Source: Antarcticimicrobium sp.
Lineage (GTDB): Bacteria; Pseudomonadota; Alphaproteobacteria; Rhodobacterales; Rhodobacteraceae
NCBI RefSeq assembly: GCF_029212575.1
Contig: NZ_JARGPK010000008.1
Location: 1 to 64,000, forward strand
DNA length: 64,000 nt
Reading direction: 5' to 3'
Shown: positions 55,035 to 63,840 of the stretch, one piece after another
Numbering within the stretch: the stretch's first letter is position 1
Layout of the letters: the number at the start of each line of letters is the position of its first letter
Program-made: the position numbers and the translations under genes
Notes under the pieces: model-generated
Database searches by the model: none
What the model was told of the DNA's origin: nothing
Seen by the model: the letters and a program-made list of their open reading frames with translations, nothing else

Positions 55035-55063
55035 CGACGACGCTCAGACCAACGGGGGCTATC

Positions 55064-56191
55064 TTGCAATCCACAGTATTCACGCCCTGGGAAGACCCAG
55101 ACGCCAAACCGCTGATCCGGTTTCAGAACGTCACGAAACGGTTCGGCACATTCACCGCCATCGACGATCTGTCGCTGGATATCTATGAGCGGGAGTTCTT
55201 TGCCCTGCTGGGCCCGTCAGGCTGTGGCAAGACCACGATGATGCGGATGCTGGGCGGGTTCGAAACCCCCACCGAGGGCCGGATCGAGCTGGCCGGCAAG
55301 GACATCGTCGGCGTGCCGCCGAACAAGCGGGCGGTGAACATGATGTTCCAGTCCTACGCGCTGTTTCCGCACCTCAGCGTCTGGGACAATATCGCCTTTG
55401 GCCTGCGCCGCGACAAAAGGCCGAAGGCCGAGATCGAGGCGCGCGTCGCCGAGATGCTGAAACTGACCCGGCTGGAGAAATTCGCCGGCCGCAAGCCGCA
55501 CCAGATTTCCGGCGGCCAGCGTCAGCGCGTGGCGCTGGCGCGCAGCCTGGCCAAGGCGCCGAAGCTGCTGCTGCTCGACGAGCCGCTGGGCGCGCTTGAC
55601 GCCAAGCTGCGTCAGGACACCCAGTTCGAGCTGATGGACATCCAGGAAAAGACCGGCACCACCTTTGTCATCGTCACCCACGACCAGGAAGAGGCGATGA
55701 CCGTCGCCTCCCGCGTGGCGGTGATGGACGAGGGCAAGCTGATCCAGGTGGCGACACCGGACCGGATCTATGAATCGCCCGCCAACGTCTACGTGGCCGA
55801 TTTCATCGGCGACGTGAACATCATCGAGGGGCGCGCCACCCCGGGCGAGGATGATACCTATGCCATCGACTGGGCCGAGGGAGAGGTGCCGCTGCAGGCC
55901 ACCTCTGCCACCCGGTTCGACAAGGGTCAGACCTGTTACCTGGCGATCCGGCCGGAAAAGGTGACGATCTCGACCGACCGTCCCGAAGGCGCGGTCAACG
56001 CAGTGCAGGGCAAGGTGCTCGACATCGCCTATCTCGGCAATCTCTCGACCTATCACGTCGAACTGCCCTCGGGCATGGTGATCAAGGCGCAGACGGCGAA
56101 CACGCGCCGGATCTCGCGCCGGAGCTTTACCTGGGAAGATCCCGTCTGGCTGTCCTGGACGGTCACCGGCGGCGTTCTTCTGGCGGGGTGA
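55064..56191 (+). CDS. potG: Polyamine ABC transporter ATP-binding protein (PotG/PotA-like)
   Basis: A 375-residue ATPase. Walker A GPSGCGKTTMMRML at about residue 48, signature ISGGQRQRVALARSLA and Walker B LLLLDEPLGALD, followed by a TOBE-type C-terminal regulatory domain (about residues 290-375). It starts with TTG (55064) after a GGGGG site. Second gene of the operon. Confidence 0.92.
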   Translation: MQSTVFTPWEDPDAKPLIRFQNVTKRFGTFTAIDDLSLDIYEREFFALLGPSGCGKTTMMRMLGGFETPTEGRIELAGKDIVGVPPNKRAVNMMFQSYALFPHLSVWDNIAFGLRRDKRPKAEIEARVAEMLKLTRLEKFAGRKPHQISGGQRQRVALARSLAKAPKLLLLDEPLGALDAKLRQDTQFELMDIQEKTGTTFVIVTHDQEEAMTVASRVAVMDEGKLIQVATPDRIYESPANVYVADFIGDVNIIEGRATPGEDDTYAIDWAEGEVPLQATSATRFDKGQTCYLAIRPEKVTISTDRPEGAVNAVQGKVLDIAYLGNLSTYHVELPSGMVIKAQTANTRRISRRSFTWEDPVWLSWTVTGGVLLAG

Positions 56192-56195
56192 CGCG

Positions 56196-57086
56196 ATGCG
56201 CCGGTTCCTTTTGATCGCGGTCCCCTACTTCTGGCTTCTGGCGCTGTTCCTGGTGCCCTTTGTCATCGTCTTCAAGATCTCGCTCTCCGACATCGCGCTG
56301 GCGATCCCGCCCTATACGCCGACACTGGATTTCTCTGCCGGGTGGGCGGGGGTCAGGGCGTTCTTTTCCGCGCTCGATTTCGAGAATTTCACCTGGCTGA
56401 CCCAGGACGACCTCTATTGGAAGGCCTACCTCAGCAGCCTCTGGATCGCGCTGATCTCGACCGCGATCACCCTGGCGGTGGGCTATCCGATCGCCTATGC
56501 CATGGCCCGCGCCCCGGAGGAGTGGCGACCCACCCTGATGATGCTGGTCATCCTGCCGTTCTGGACCAGTTTCCTGATCCGGGTCTACGCCTGGATGGGC
56601 ATCCTCAGCCAGGAGGGGTTCCTGAACCAGTTCCTGATGTGGCTCGGCATCATCAACGAGCCGCTGACCATCCTCAACACCAACACCGCCGTCTACATCG
56701 GCATCGTCTATACCTACCTGCCGTTCATGATCCTGCCGATCTATGCCGCGCTGGACCGGCTGGACGAATCGCTGATCGAGGCGGCCGAGGATCTGGGCTG
56801 TTCGCGGCTCTCGGCCTTCTGGCTGGTCACCGTGCCGCTGTCCCGCAACGGGATCGCGGCGGGCAGCTTCCTTGTCTTCATCCCGGCGCTGGGCGAGTTT
56901 GTGATCCCCTCGCTGCTGGGCGGATCGGGCACGCTGATGATCGGCAAGGTGCTGTGGGAGGAGTTCTTTTCCAACCGCGACTGGCCGGTGGCCAGCGCCG
57001 TGGCGATCATCCTGCTGGCGATCCTTGTCATTCCCATCGTGCTGTTCCAGCGCAACCAGCAGAAACAGGCGGAGGCGGAACAATGA
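56196..57086 (+). CDS. potH: Polyamine ABC transporter permease (PotH-like)
   Basis: A 296-residue permease with six helices and the EAA loop EAAEDLGCSRLSAFWLVTVPL near residue 190 (quoted in part). It pairs with PotI and starts five bases after potG. The overlap with potI is ATGA. Confidence 0.92.
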   Translation: MRRFLLIAVPYFWLLALFLVPFVIVFKISLSDIALAIPPYTPTLDFSAGWAGVRAFFSALDFENFTWLTQDDLYWKAYLSSLWIALISTAITLAVGYPIAYAMARAPEEWRPTLMMLVILPFWTSFLIRVYAWMGILSQEGFLNQFLMWLGIINEPLTILNTNTAVYIGIVYTYLPFMILPIYAALDRLDESLIEAAEDLGCSRLSAFWLVTVPLSRNGIAAGSFLVFIPALGEFVIPSLLGGSGTLMIGKVLWEEFFSNRDWPVASAVAIILLAILVIPIVLFQRNQQKQAEAEQ

Positions 57087-57901
57087 ACAGGCTGAGCTGG
57101 TTCAACACCGTATCGCTGACCCTGGGCTTCGCGTTTCTCTACATCCCGATGGTGATCCTGGTGATCTTCAGCTTCAACGCGAGCAAGCTGGTGACCGTCT
57201 GGGCCGGGTTCTCGACCAAGTGGTATGGTGAACTGCTTGGAAACGAGGCGTTTCTCGACGCCGCCTGGGTCACGCTGAAGGTGGCGGTGCTATCGTCCTC
57301 CATCGCCACGGTTCTGGGCACGATGGCGGCCTATGTGCTGGTGCGCGGCGGCCGGTTCCTCGGCCGGACGTTGTTTTCCGGCATGATCTACGCGCCGCTG
57401 GTGATGCCCGAGGTGATTACCGGCCTGTCGCTGCTGCTGCTGTTCATCGGTATCGGGCTGGATCGCGGGGTGCTGACCATCGTGCTGGCGCATACAACCT
57501 TTTCGATGTGCTATGTCTCGGTCGTGGTGTCGTCGCGGCTGGTGACCTTTGACAAGTCGCTGGAAGAGGCGGCGCTGGATCTGGGCTGTTCGCCGGCACA
57601 AGCGTTTCGGCTGGTCACCCTGCCGATCATCGCACCGGCGGTCATCTCGGGCTGGCTGCTCGCCTTTACGCTCTCGCTCGACGATCTGGTGATCGCCTCC
57701 TTCACCGCCGGTCCGTCCTCGACCACGCTGCCGATCAAGATTTTCTCGGCGGTGCGGCTCGGGGTCAGCCCCGAGATCAACGCGCTTTCGACGGTCATGA
57801 TCTCCATCGTCACGGTGGGTGTGATTGCCGCCTCGCTGGTGTCCAAGCGCAGCATGGTGCGCCAACAGAAAGACGAACAGGAAGCGGCCCGCGCGCAATG
57901 A
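57083..57901 (+). CDS. potI: Polyamine ABC transporter permease (PotI-like)
   Basis: A 272-residue permease with six helices and EAA loop EAALDLGCSPAQAFRLVTLP. The ATG at 57083 overlaps the potH stop. Its stop overlaps the start of the oxidase gene, again as ATGA, so transport and oxidation are tightly coupled. Confidence 0.92.
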   Translation: MNRLSWFNTVSLTLGFAFLYIPMVILVIFSFNASKLVTVWAGFSTKWYGELLGNEAFLDAAWVTLKVAVLSSSIATVLGTMAAYVLVRGGRFLGRTLFSGMIYAPLVMPEVITGLSLLLLFIGIGLDRGVLTIVLAHTTFSMCYVSVVVSSRLVTFDKSLEEAALDLGCSPAQAFRLVTLPIIAPAVISGWLLAFTLSLDDLVIASFTAGPSSTTLPIKIFSAVRLGVSPEINALSTVMISIVTVGVIAASLVSKRSMVRQQKDEQEAARAQ

Positions 57902-59211
57902 GGCGGATCTTCGGTTCCTATGCCTATTCCGATGCGCCGCGGATGGGCTGCTGGTGGGATGAAACCGCAACGCGGCCTGACTGGCCCGAGGCGCGCGGCG
58001 ATCTGCGGGCCGATGTCGCGGTGATCGGCGGCGGGTTCACCGGATTGTCCGCCGCCCTGCACCTGGCCGAGGCCGGGGCCGACGTTGCCCTGCTCGACGC
58101 GGAGTATCCCGGCTGGGGCGCCTCCGGGCGCAACGGCGGTTTTTGCTGCCTTGGCGGCGCCAAGCTCAGCGCCGCGCAGTTCGCCCGGGCTTATGGACCA
58201 GAGCAGGCGCGTGATTTCCATCGGGCCGAGGTCGAGGCGGTGCACCTGGTCGCCCGGCTGCTCGACCGTCTGGGGATCAACGCCGACACCCATTCACGCG
58301 GCGAAACCCAGCTGGCCCACAACCGGCGCGCGATGGACCGCCTGCGCCGCGCCGCCGAGGCCGAAGATGGGGCGGTTGTGACCGAACCCGCCGGTCTTGC
58401 CGGCGAGGGCATGGCCGGGTCGTTCCACGGCGCCCTGACCCGGCCGGTGGGGTTCGGCCTCAATCCGCGCAAATACGTGCTGGGGCTGGCGCGCGCCGCC
58501 GCAGCGGCCGGCGCGCGGCTTTATCAGAAGAGCCCGGCACAGCGGATCGGCAAAACCGGCACCACCTATCGCATCGCCTTGCCGCAGGGGGACCTGCAGG
58601 CCGGAACGGTGCTGCTTTGCACCAACGGGTATTCCAGCGAGGATGTCCCCGGCTGGCTCGCCGGGCGCTACATACCGGCGCAATCCACCGTGCTGGTGAC
58701 CCGGCCGCTGACCGATGCCGAACTGGCCGCGCAGGGCTGGACCAGCGACCAGATGGCCTATGACACCCGCAACCTGCTGCATTATTTCCGGCTGATGCCG
58801 GACCGGCGGTTCCTGTTCGGGATGCGCGGCGGGCTGACCTCCACCCCCCGGGCCGAGGCCGCGGCGCGGGCCCGCACGCGCGCCGATTTCGAGGCGATGT
58901 TCCCGGCCTGGCGCGGCGTCGAGAGCGCGCATATGTGGTCCGGCATGGTCTGTCTTGCGCGCAATCGCGTGCCCTTTGCCGGGCCGGTGCCGGGCGAACC
59001 GGGCCTTTTCGCAGGGCTGGCCTATCACGGCAACGGGGTGGCGATGGGCAGCTATGCGGGTCGGCTTCTGGCCGATCTGGCGCAGGGCCGCGCGCCCGAT
59101 CTGCCCTATCCCGAGCCGATGCGCCACCCGATGCGGCGCTTTCCGCTGGGCCGGGCGCGGCGGCTGCTGATGCCGCCGCTCTATGCCGCGCTGGCGCTCG
59201 GCGATCTGTGA
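57898..59211 (+). CDS. puuB: FAD-dependent amine oxidase, gamma-glutamylputrescine oxidase (PuuB)-like
   Basis: A 437-residue DAO-family flavoprotein. The FAD motif is VAVIGGGFTGLSAALHLAEAG (about residue 40), with YPGWGASGRNGGF as the family pattern of PuuB-like enzymes and a late GLAYHGNGVAMGSYAGRLL. PuuB oxidises gamma-glutamylputrescine; the glutamylating PuuA is not in the window, so the natural substrate may differ. Last gene of the pot operon, coupled by ATGA. Confidence 0.83.
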   Translation: MRRIFGSYAYSDAPRMGCWWDETATRPDWPEARGDLRADVAVIGGGFTGLSAALHLAEAGADVALLDAEYPGWGASGRNGGFCCLGGAKLSAAQFARAYGPEQARDFHRAEVEAVHLVARLLDRLGINADTHSRGETQLAHNRRAMDRLRRAAEAEDGAVVTEPAGLAGEGMAGSFHGALTRPVGFGLNPRKYVLGLARAAAAAGARLYQKSPAQRIGKTGTTYRIALPQGDLQAGTVLLCTNGYSSEDVPGWLAGRYIPAQSTVLVTRPLTDAELAAQGWTSDQMAYDTRNLLHYFRLMPDRRFLFGMRGGLTSTPRAEAAARARTRADFEAMFPAWRGVESAHMWSGMVCLARNRVPFAGPVPGEPGLFAGLAYHGNGVAMGSYAGRLLADLAQGRAPDLPYPEPMRHPMRRFPLGRARRLLMPPLYAALALGDL

Positions 59212-59289
59212 CCGACCCGCGCCCGCCTTGGTTGACAGGTCGCGCCGGATCGCCCATCCCTGAGAAAAACCGGGCTTGAGGGCGGGCAT

Positions 59290-60618
59290 ATGAAGATTGC
59301 GATGATCGGGACAGGCTATGTCGGTCTGGTTTCGGGCGTGTGTTTCTCGGATTTCGGTCACGATGTGATCTGCGTCGACAAGAACCCCGACAAGATCGCC
59401 ATGCTGGAGCGCGGCGAGGTGCCGATCTATGAGCCCGGGCTCGACGCGCTGATCCAGAAGAACGTGGAGAGCGGGCGGTTGTCCTTTTCCACCGACCTGC
59501 CGGCGGCGGTGGACGGGGCCGAGGCGGTGTTCATCGCCGTCGGCACCCCGACCCGGCGCGGCGACGGGCATGCCGATCTGACCTATGTGATGGCGGCGGC
59601 CGAGGAGATCGCCCGAGCGCTGACCGGCTACGCGGTGGTGGTGACCAAATCCACGGTTCCGGTCGGCACCAACCGGCAGGTCAAGCAGACCATCGCCAAG
59701 GCCAACCCGAAGGCGGAGTTCGACGTGGCCAGCAACCCAGAGTTCCTGCGCGAAGGCGCCGCGATCGAGGATTTCATGAAGCCCGACCGCGTTGTCGTCG
59801 GGGTGCAGAACGACCGCGCCGCCGAGCTCATGGAAGAGATCTATCGCCCGCTCTACCTGCGCGAATTTCCGATCATCACCACCGATCTGGAAAGCGCCGA
59901 GATGATCAAATACGCCGCCAACGCCTTTCTCGCGACCAAGATCACCTTCATCAACGAGATCGCCGCGCTTTGCGAACGGGTCGGCGCCGACATCAAGCAG
60001 GTGAGCAAGGGCATGGGCCTCGACGGGCGCATCGGCAACAAGTTCCTGCACGCCGGCCCCGGCTATGGCGGATCGTGTTTTCCAAAGGATACCAAGGCAT
60101 TGGCCCGGATCGGACAGGATCACGCGATCCCGATGCAGATCACCGAGACGGTGATCAAGGTCAATGATGAGACCCGCCGCCGGATGACCGAGAAGATCAC
60201 CGACATGATGGGCGGGCATCTGGCCGGAAAAACCGTGGCGGTGCTGGGCGTGACCTTCAAGCCCAACACCGACGACATGCGCGAGGCCCCCAGTCTGACC
60301 ATCATCCCCGCCCTGATCGGTGCCGGCGCGCGGGTTCGGGTGGTCGATCCGCAGGGCCGGCGCGAGGGCGAAGACCTGCTGCCGGGGGTGCATTGGGTCG
60401 AGGATGCTTACAAGGCGGCGCAGAACGCCGACGCGCTGGTGATCCTGACCGAGTGGAACGAGTTCCGCGCGCTGAATCTCAAGCGGCTGGCGAAAAAGAT
60501 GGCCACCCCGGCGCTGGCCGATCTGCGCAACATCTATTCCGCGCGCGATGCGAAACGGGCGGGTTTTGTTGCCTATGTCTCGGTCGGGCGCACCGACTAC
60601 CGCGCCGAGGGGGCGTAG
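59290..60618 (+). CDS. ugd: UDP-glucose 6-dehydrogenase
   Basis: A 442-residue NAD-dependent enzyme that makes UDP-glucuronate for polysaccharide or glycolipid synthesis. Rossmann motif MIGTGYVGLVSGVCFSDFG at the N-terminus, and the catalytic Cys in GPGYGGSCFPKDTKAL at about residue 263. AVLGVTFKPNTDDMREAPS marks the C-terminal domain. It overlaps the next gene (opposite strand) by 22 bases at the 3' ends. Confidence 0.95.
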   Translation: MKIAMIGTGYVGLVSGVCFSDFGHDVICVDKNPDKIAMLERGEVPIYEPGLDALIQKNVESGRLSFSTDLPAAVDGAEAVFIAVGTPTRRGDGHADLTYVMAAAEEIARALTGYAVVVTKSTVPVGTNRQVKQTIAKANPKAEFDVASNPEFLREGAAIEDFMKPDRVVVGVQNDRAAELMEEIYRPLYLREFPIITTDLESAEMIKYAANAFLATKITFINEIAALCERVGADIKQVSKGMGLDGRIGNKFLHAGPGYGGSCFPKDTKALARIGQDHAIPMQITETVIKVNDETRRRMTEKITDMMGGHLAGKTVAVLGVTFKPNTDDMREAPSLTIIPALIGAGARVRVVDPQGRREGEDLLPGVHWVEDAYKAAQNADALVILTEWNEFRALNLKRLAKKMATPALADLRNIYSARDAKRAGFVAYVSVGRTDYRAEGA

Positions 60619-61499
60619 CACCTGAGCGCCGCGCGCTCCAGCGCCAGACCTTCGGCGTAATCCCTGTGCCCGCAGTCAACCTGGTACTGGCAATAGGCCG
60701 CCATGCGCCAATGATACCAGGGCCGCAGGGCAAGGAAACGGTCCGCCGTGGCGCGCTCCGGGTAAGCCCTTAGAAACGCGTCGATTTCCGCGTTGCTCAG
60801 GGGGGTTCCGCGATACACCTGCTGCATCGCGGGCGAGGCGAAGATCGCCAGATCGCCGGCCGGATCGCCCAGCGCCGGGCATTGCCAGTCGATCAGCGCG
60901 GCCTGATCGCCCTGCACCACGATATTGCCCGGCACCGGATCGCCGTGCAGCAGCCGACACTGGCCCGAGGGCGAAACCGAGCCGCCCGGCTGCAGGCGCC
61001 GAAGCTCGTCTGCCCCGGAGGGGTGGCAAAGCGACAGGATTTCAAGGGTTTGGCGCGTGATCTCGGCGCTGCCGTCGGGGGCGGCGGGCAACCCGACGAC
61101 CGGCCCATGCGCGTGCACCCGCGCCAAAAGACGCGCCGCCGTCCCGGCCCCGGACACCCAATGCGCACCCGGCAGATGGCGATAGAGCACCCAAGGGTGG
61201 GTTGCGCCGGCATCCCCCGCCACCCGTTCGGGAGCGAGACCGCATCCGGACAGGGCGGCGAGACAGGCCGCCTCGCGCGCCGGATCGTTGGCGAACAGCG
61301 GCGTCGCGCCCTCCGAAACGTAGAGTTTCAGGACCAGATCGTACAATTTCCCGCGCAGCCGCCAGACCCTGTTGGTGCGCCCGCCCGCCAGCGGCACCGG
61401 GTCGGGATCGGCGGCCAGATGACCGCTCTGGCGCAGCCGCGCGGTCAATCCGGCAGGGGGCTGGGGTTCCGGTGAGGTCAGGGTTGAAGCTCCGGGCAT
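60597..61499 (-). CDS. Aminoglycoside-phosphotransferase-type kinase
   Basis: A 300-residue protein of the APH/choline-kinase fold. The catalytic loop LLHGDPVPGNIVV (about residue 189) and the DFG-equivalent LIDWQCPALGDPAGDLA are clear. Relatives phosphorylate choline, ethanolamine, thiamine or small alcohols; which one is not evident. It is convergent with ugd and divergent from the RNase D gene. Confidence 0.83.
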   Translation of the reverse strand: MPGASTLTSPEPQPPAGLTARLRQSGHLAADPDPVPLAGGRTNRVWRLRGKLYDLVLKLYVSEGATPLFANDPAREAACLAALSGCGLAPERVAGDAGATHPWVLYRHLPGAHWVSGAGTAARLLARVHAHGPVVGLPAAPDGSAEITRQTLEILSLCHPSGADELRRLQPGGSVSPSGQCRLLHGDPVPGNIVVQGDQAALIDWQCPALGDPAGDLAIFASPAMQQVYRGTPLSNAEIDAFLRAYPERATADRFLALRPWYHWRMAAYCQYQVDCGHRDYAEGLALERAALRCYAPSAR

Positions 61500-61651
61500 G
61501 GGGTCGAGCCCGGCGATGCGGGCATCGCGGCAGGATCGCGCGGCGCAGGCGCCGGTGCAAGGCCCCGCCGCGATAGTTGAGTTTGCCCGCCAAAGCGCCT
61601 ATTTCCACCGCTATGGCCGGACATTGCGGCAAACAGCGAGGACCCCCCGAC

Positions 61652-62266
61652 GTGGCGAACCATCTTTACCAGAACGACCTGCCCGACGGGCTCGACCTCG
61701 GCCCCGTGGTCGCCATCGATTGCGAGACGATGGGGCTGAACCCGCACCGCGACCGGCTGTGCGTGATCCAGATGTCGGGCGGCGATGGCGATGCGCATAT
61801 CGTTCAGGTGGCCAAGGGCCAGACGCAGGCGCCGAACCTCGCGCGGATGCTGGAGAACCCGGATGTTCTGAAGCTCTTTCATTTCGGCCGCTTCGATATC
61901 GCCGCGATGTACAACGCCTTTGGCGCGCTGGCCGCGCCGGTCTATTGCACCAAGATCGCCAGCCGGCTGGTGCGCACCTATACCGACCGGCACGGGCTGA
62001 AGAACCTGACAGCGGAACTGATCGGCGTCGACATCTCCAAGCAGCAGCAGATGAGCGACTGGGGCGCCGAGGATCTGACCGGCGCGCAGCTCGATTACGC
62101 GGCCTCCGACGTGCTTTACCTGCACCGTCTGCGCGAAGAACTGGACAAGCGGCTGGCCCGCGAGGGGCGGACCGAGCTGGCGCGGTCCTGTTTCGATTTC
62201 CTGCCGACGCGGGCCAGGCTGGACCTCGAAGGCTGGCCCGAGATCGACATCTTCGCGCATTCATGA
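61652..62266 (+). CDS. Ribonuclease D-like 3'-5' exonuclease
   Basis: A 204-residue DEDDy exonuclease: AIDCETMGL gives the first Asp and Glu, HFGRFDIAAM the second Asp, and DYAASDVLYL the Tyr-x3-Asp. It is only the catalytic domain; the HRDC domains of full-length RNase D are absent. The GTG at 61652, nine bases after GAGGA, gives MANHLYQNDLPDG; upstream ATGs lie in the promoter gap. Its stop overlaps kdsD as ATGA. Confidence 0.87.
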   Translation: MANHLYQNDLPDGLDLGPVVAIDCETMGLNPHRDRLCVIQMSGGDGDAHIVQVAKGQTQAPNLARMLENPDVLKLFHFGRFDIAAMYNAFGALAAPVYCTKIASRLVRTYTDRHGLKNLTAELIGVDISKQQQMSDWGAEDLTGAQLDYAASDVLYLHRLREELDKRLAREGRTELARSCFDFLPTRARLDLEGWPEIDIFAHS

Positions 62267-63222
62267 GCCGGTTTCAGGATATCGCCCGGCGGGTCATCGA
62301 GACCGAGGCCGAGGGGCTGCGGCAACTGGCCGGGGGGCTGAACGGCGATTTCGACCGCGCGGTGGAAACCCTGCTGCAGGCCAGCGGGCGGGTGGTGGTC
62401 AGCGGAATGGGCAAATCCGGCCATATCGCGCGCAAGATCGCGGCAACGCTGGCCAGCACCGGTACGCCGGCGCAATTCGTCCACCCGGCCGAGGCCAGCC
62501 ATGGCGATCTGGGCATGATGGCGCGCGGGGACGTGGCGCTGGTGCTGTCAAACTCGGGCGAGACGCCGGAACTGGCCGACCTCGTGGCCTATACCCGCCG
62601 CTTCTCGATCCCGTTGATCGGGGTGGCGAGCCGGGCTGACTCGACCCTGTTGCGGCAATCCGACGTGGCGCTGGTGCTGCCGCAGGTGGAGGAGGCCTGC
62701 AACACCGGCGTGGTGCCCACCACCTCGACCACGATGACGCTGGCGCTGGGCGATGCGCTGGCGGTGGCGCTGATGGAGCACCGCGAATTCACGCCTGCGC
62801 ATTTCCGCGAGTTCCATCCCGGCGGCAAGCTGGGGGCCCGGCTGAGCAAGGTGCGCGACCTGATGCATGCCGGCGACGCGCTGCCCACGGTGCCGGCCGG
62901 CGCCCCGATGAGCGACACGCTGCTGGAGATCAGCCAGAAGGGGTTCGGCGTGGCCGGTGTGACCGACGCGCAGGGCGCGCTGGCCGGGATCATCACCGAC
63001 GGCGACCTGCGGCGCCACATGGACGGGCTGTTGCAGCTTTGCGCCGCCGACGTGATGACACCGAATCCCACCACGATCGGGCCCGACGCCCTGGCCGAGG
63101 AGGCGCTGGCGCTGATGAACGCGCGCAAGATCACCTGCCTGTTCGTGGTCGATCCCGACGGCCCGCCGGCTGCGCAGGGATTGCTGCATATCCATGACTG
63201 CCTTCGCGCAGGCCTCGGCTGA
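62263..63222 (+). CDS. kdsD: Arabinose-5-phosphate isomerase (KdsD/KpsF)
   Basis: A 319-residue enzyme converting ribulose-5-phosphate to arabinose-5-phosphate for Kdo synthesis. An SIS domain (VVVSGMGKSGHIARKIAATL near residue 45, SNSGETPEL near 95) is followed by two CBS domains (from about 200). The start at 62263 is coupled to the RNase D gene; longer frames are not real. lptC follows 12 bases later. Confidence 0.93.
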   Translation: MSRFQDIARRVIETEAEGLRQLAGGLNGDFDRAVETLLQASGRVVVSGMGKSGHIARKIAATLASTGTPAQFVHPAEASHGDLGMMARGDVALVLSNSGETPELADLVAYTRRFSIPLIGVASRADSTLLRQSDVALVLPQVEEACNTGVVPTTSTTMTLALGDALAVALMEHREFTPAHFREFHPGGKLGARLSKVRDLMHAGDALPTVPAGAPMSDTLLEISQKGFGVAGVTDAQGALAGIITDGDLRRHMDGLLQLCAADVMTPNPTTIGPDALAEEALALMNARKITCLFVVDPDGPPAAQGLLHIHDCLRAGLG

Positions 63223-63234
63223 ACCGGGGCGGGG

Positions 63235-63837
63235 ATGGACAGCTATTCGCGCTTCGTAGCCTACCTGAAGGTGATCCTGCCGCTGGCGGCGGTGGCGCTG
63301 CTGTCGATGCTGTTCCTGCTGTCGCGCAGCCTCGAGCCGACCGCCACGCTGCCGTTTGCCCGCCACGAGGTGGAAGAACGGGTGCGCGGCCAGCAGATCA
63401 CCGCGCCGTTCTATTCCAGCACCACCGACAGCGGCGACGAGATTACGGTGAGCGCGCGACTGGCCCGGCCGACGGGCAGCGGCGGGTTGGCCGAGGCCGA
63501 GGCGTTGAACGCCAAGGTGACGCTGGTCAAGGGCGGGCAGATCGAGCTGCGCTCGGAGCTTGGCACCATCGACCCCGACACCGACGAGGCCAGCTTTTCC
63601 GGCGCGGTAGAGATCACCACCAGCACCGGCTATACGGTGCGGACCGACAGGCTGGACACCACCATCGGCGATTTCCGCGCCAGCACCCCCGGCGAGGTGC
63701 GCGCAACCGGCCCGGTGGGACGGTTGACCGCCGGAAGGATGGAGATCGGCGCGAAAAACCCGGGTGGAGCAACGCATATGCTTTTCAAAAATGGCGTGAA
63801 ACTGATATACGATCCCAAAAAGTCACCGGAGCAATAG
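63235..63837 (+). CDS. lptC: LPS export protein LptC
   Basis: A 200-residue bitopic membrane protein with one N-terminal helix (VILPLAAVALLSMLFLL) and a periplasmic LptC/jellyroll domain; it links LptBFG in the inner membrane to LptA. The family match is modest by eye, but its place between kdsD and lptA supports it strongly. Confidence 0.87.
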   Translation: MDSYSRFVAYLKVILPLAAVALLSMLFLLSRSLEPTATLPFARHEVEERVRGQQITAPFYSSTTDSGDEITVSARLARPTGSGGLAEAEALNAKVTLVKGGQIELRSELGTIDPDTDEASFSGAVEITTSTGYTVRTDRLDTTIGDFRASTPGEVRATGPVGRLTAGRMEIGAKNPGGATHMLFKNGVKLIYDPKKSPEQ

Positions 63838-63840
63838 AAT

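Noticed and set aside
53774-55069. Long upstream extension of gntR across the potF promoter and gene
   Set aside because: The extension is antisense to potF and has no regulator homology; the GntR domain begins only near 53773.
58294-60621. A 775-codon open frame antisense to puuB and ugd
   Set aside because: Shadow frame with low-complexity composition; both sense genes have clear motifs.
61498-62262. Reading kdsD as a 574-residue fusion
   Set aside because: The upstream part is an off-frame reading of the RNase D gene; the ATGA overlap fixes the real start.
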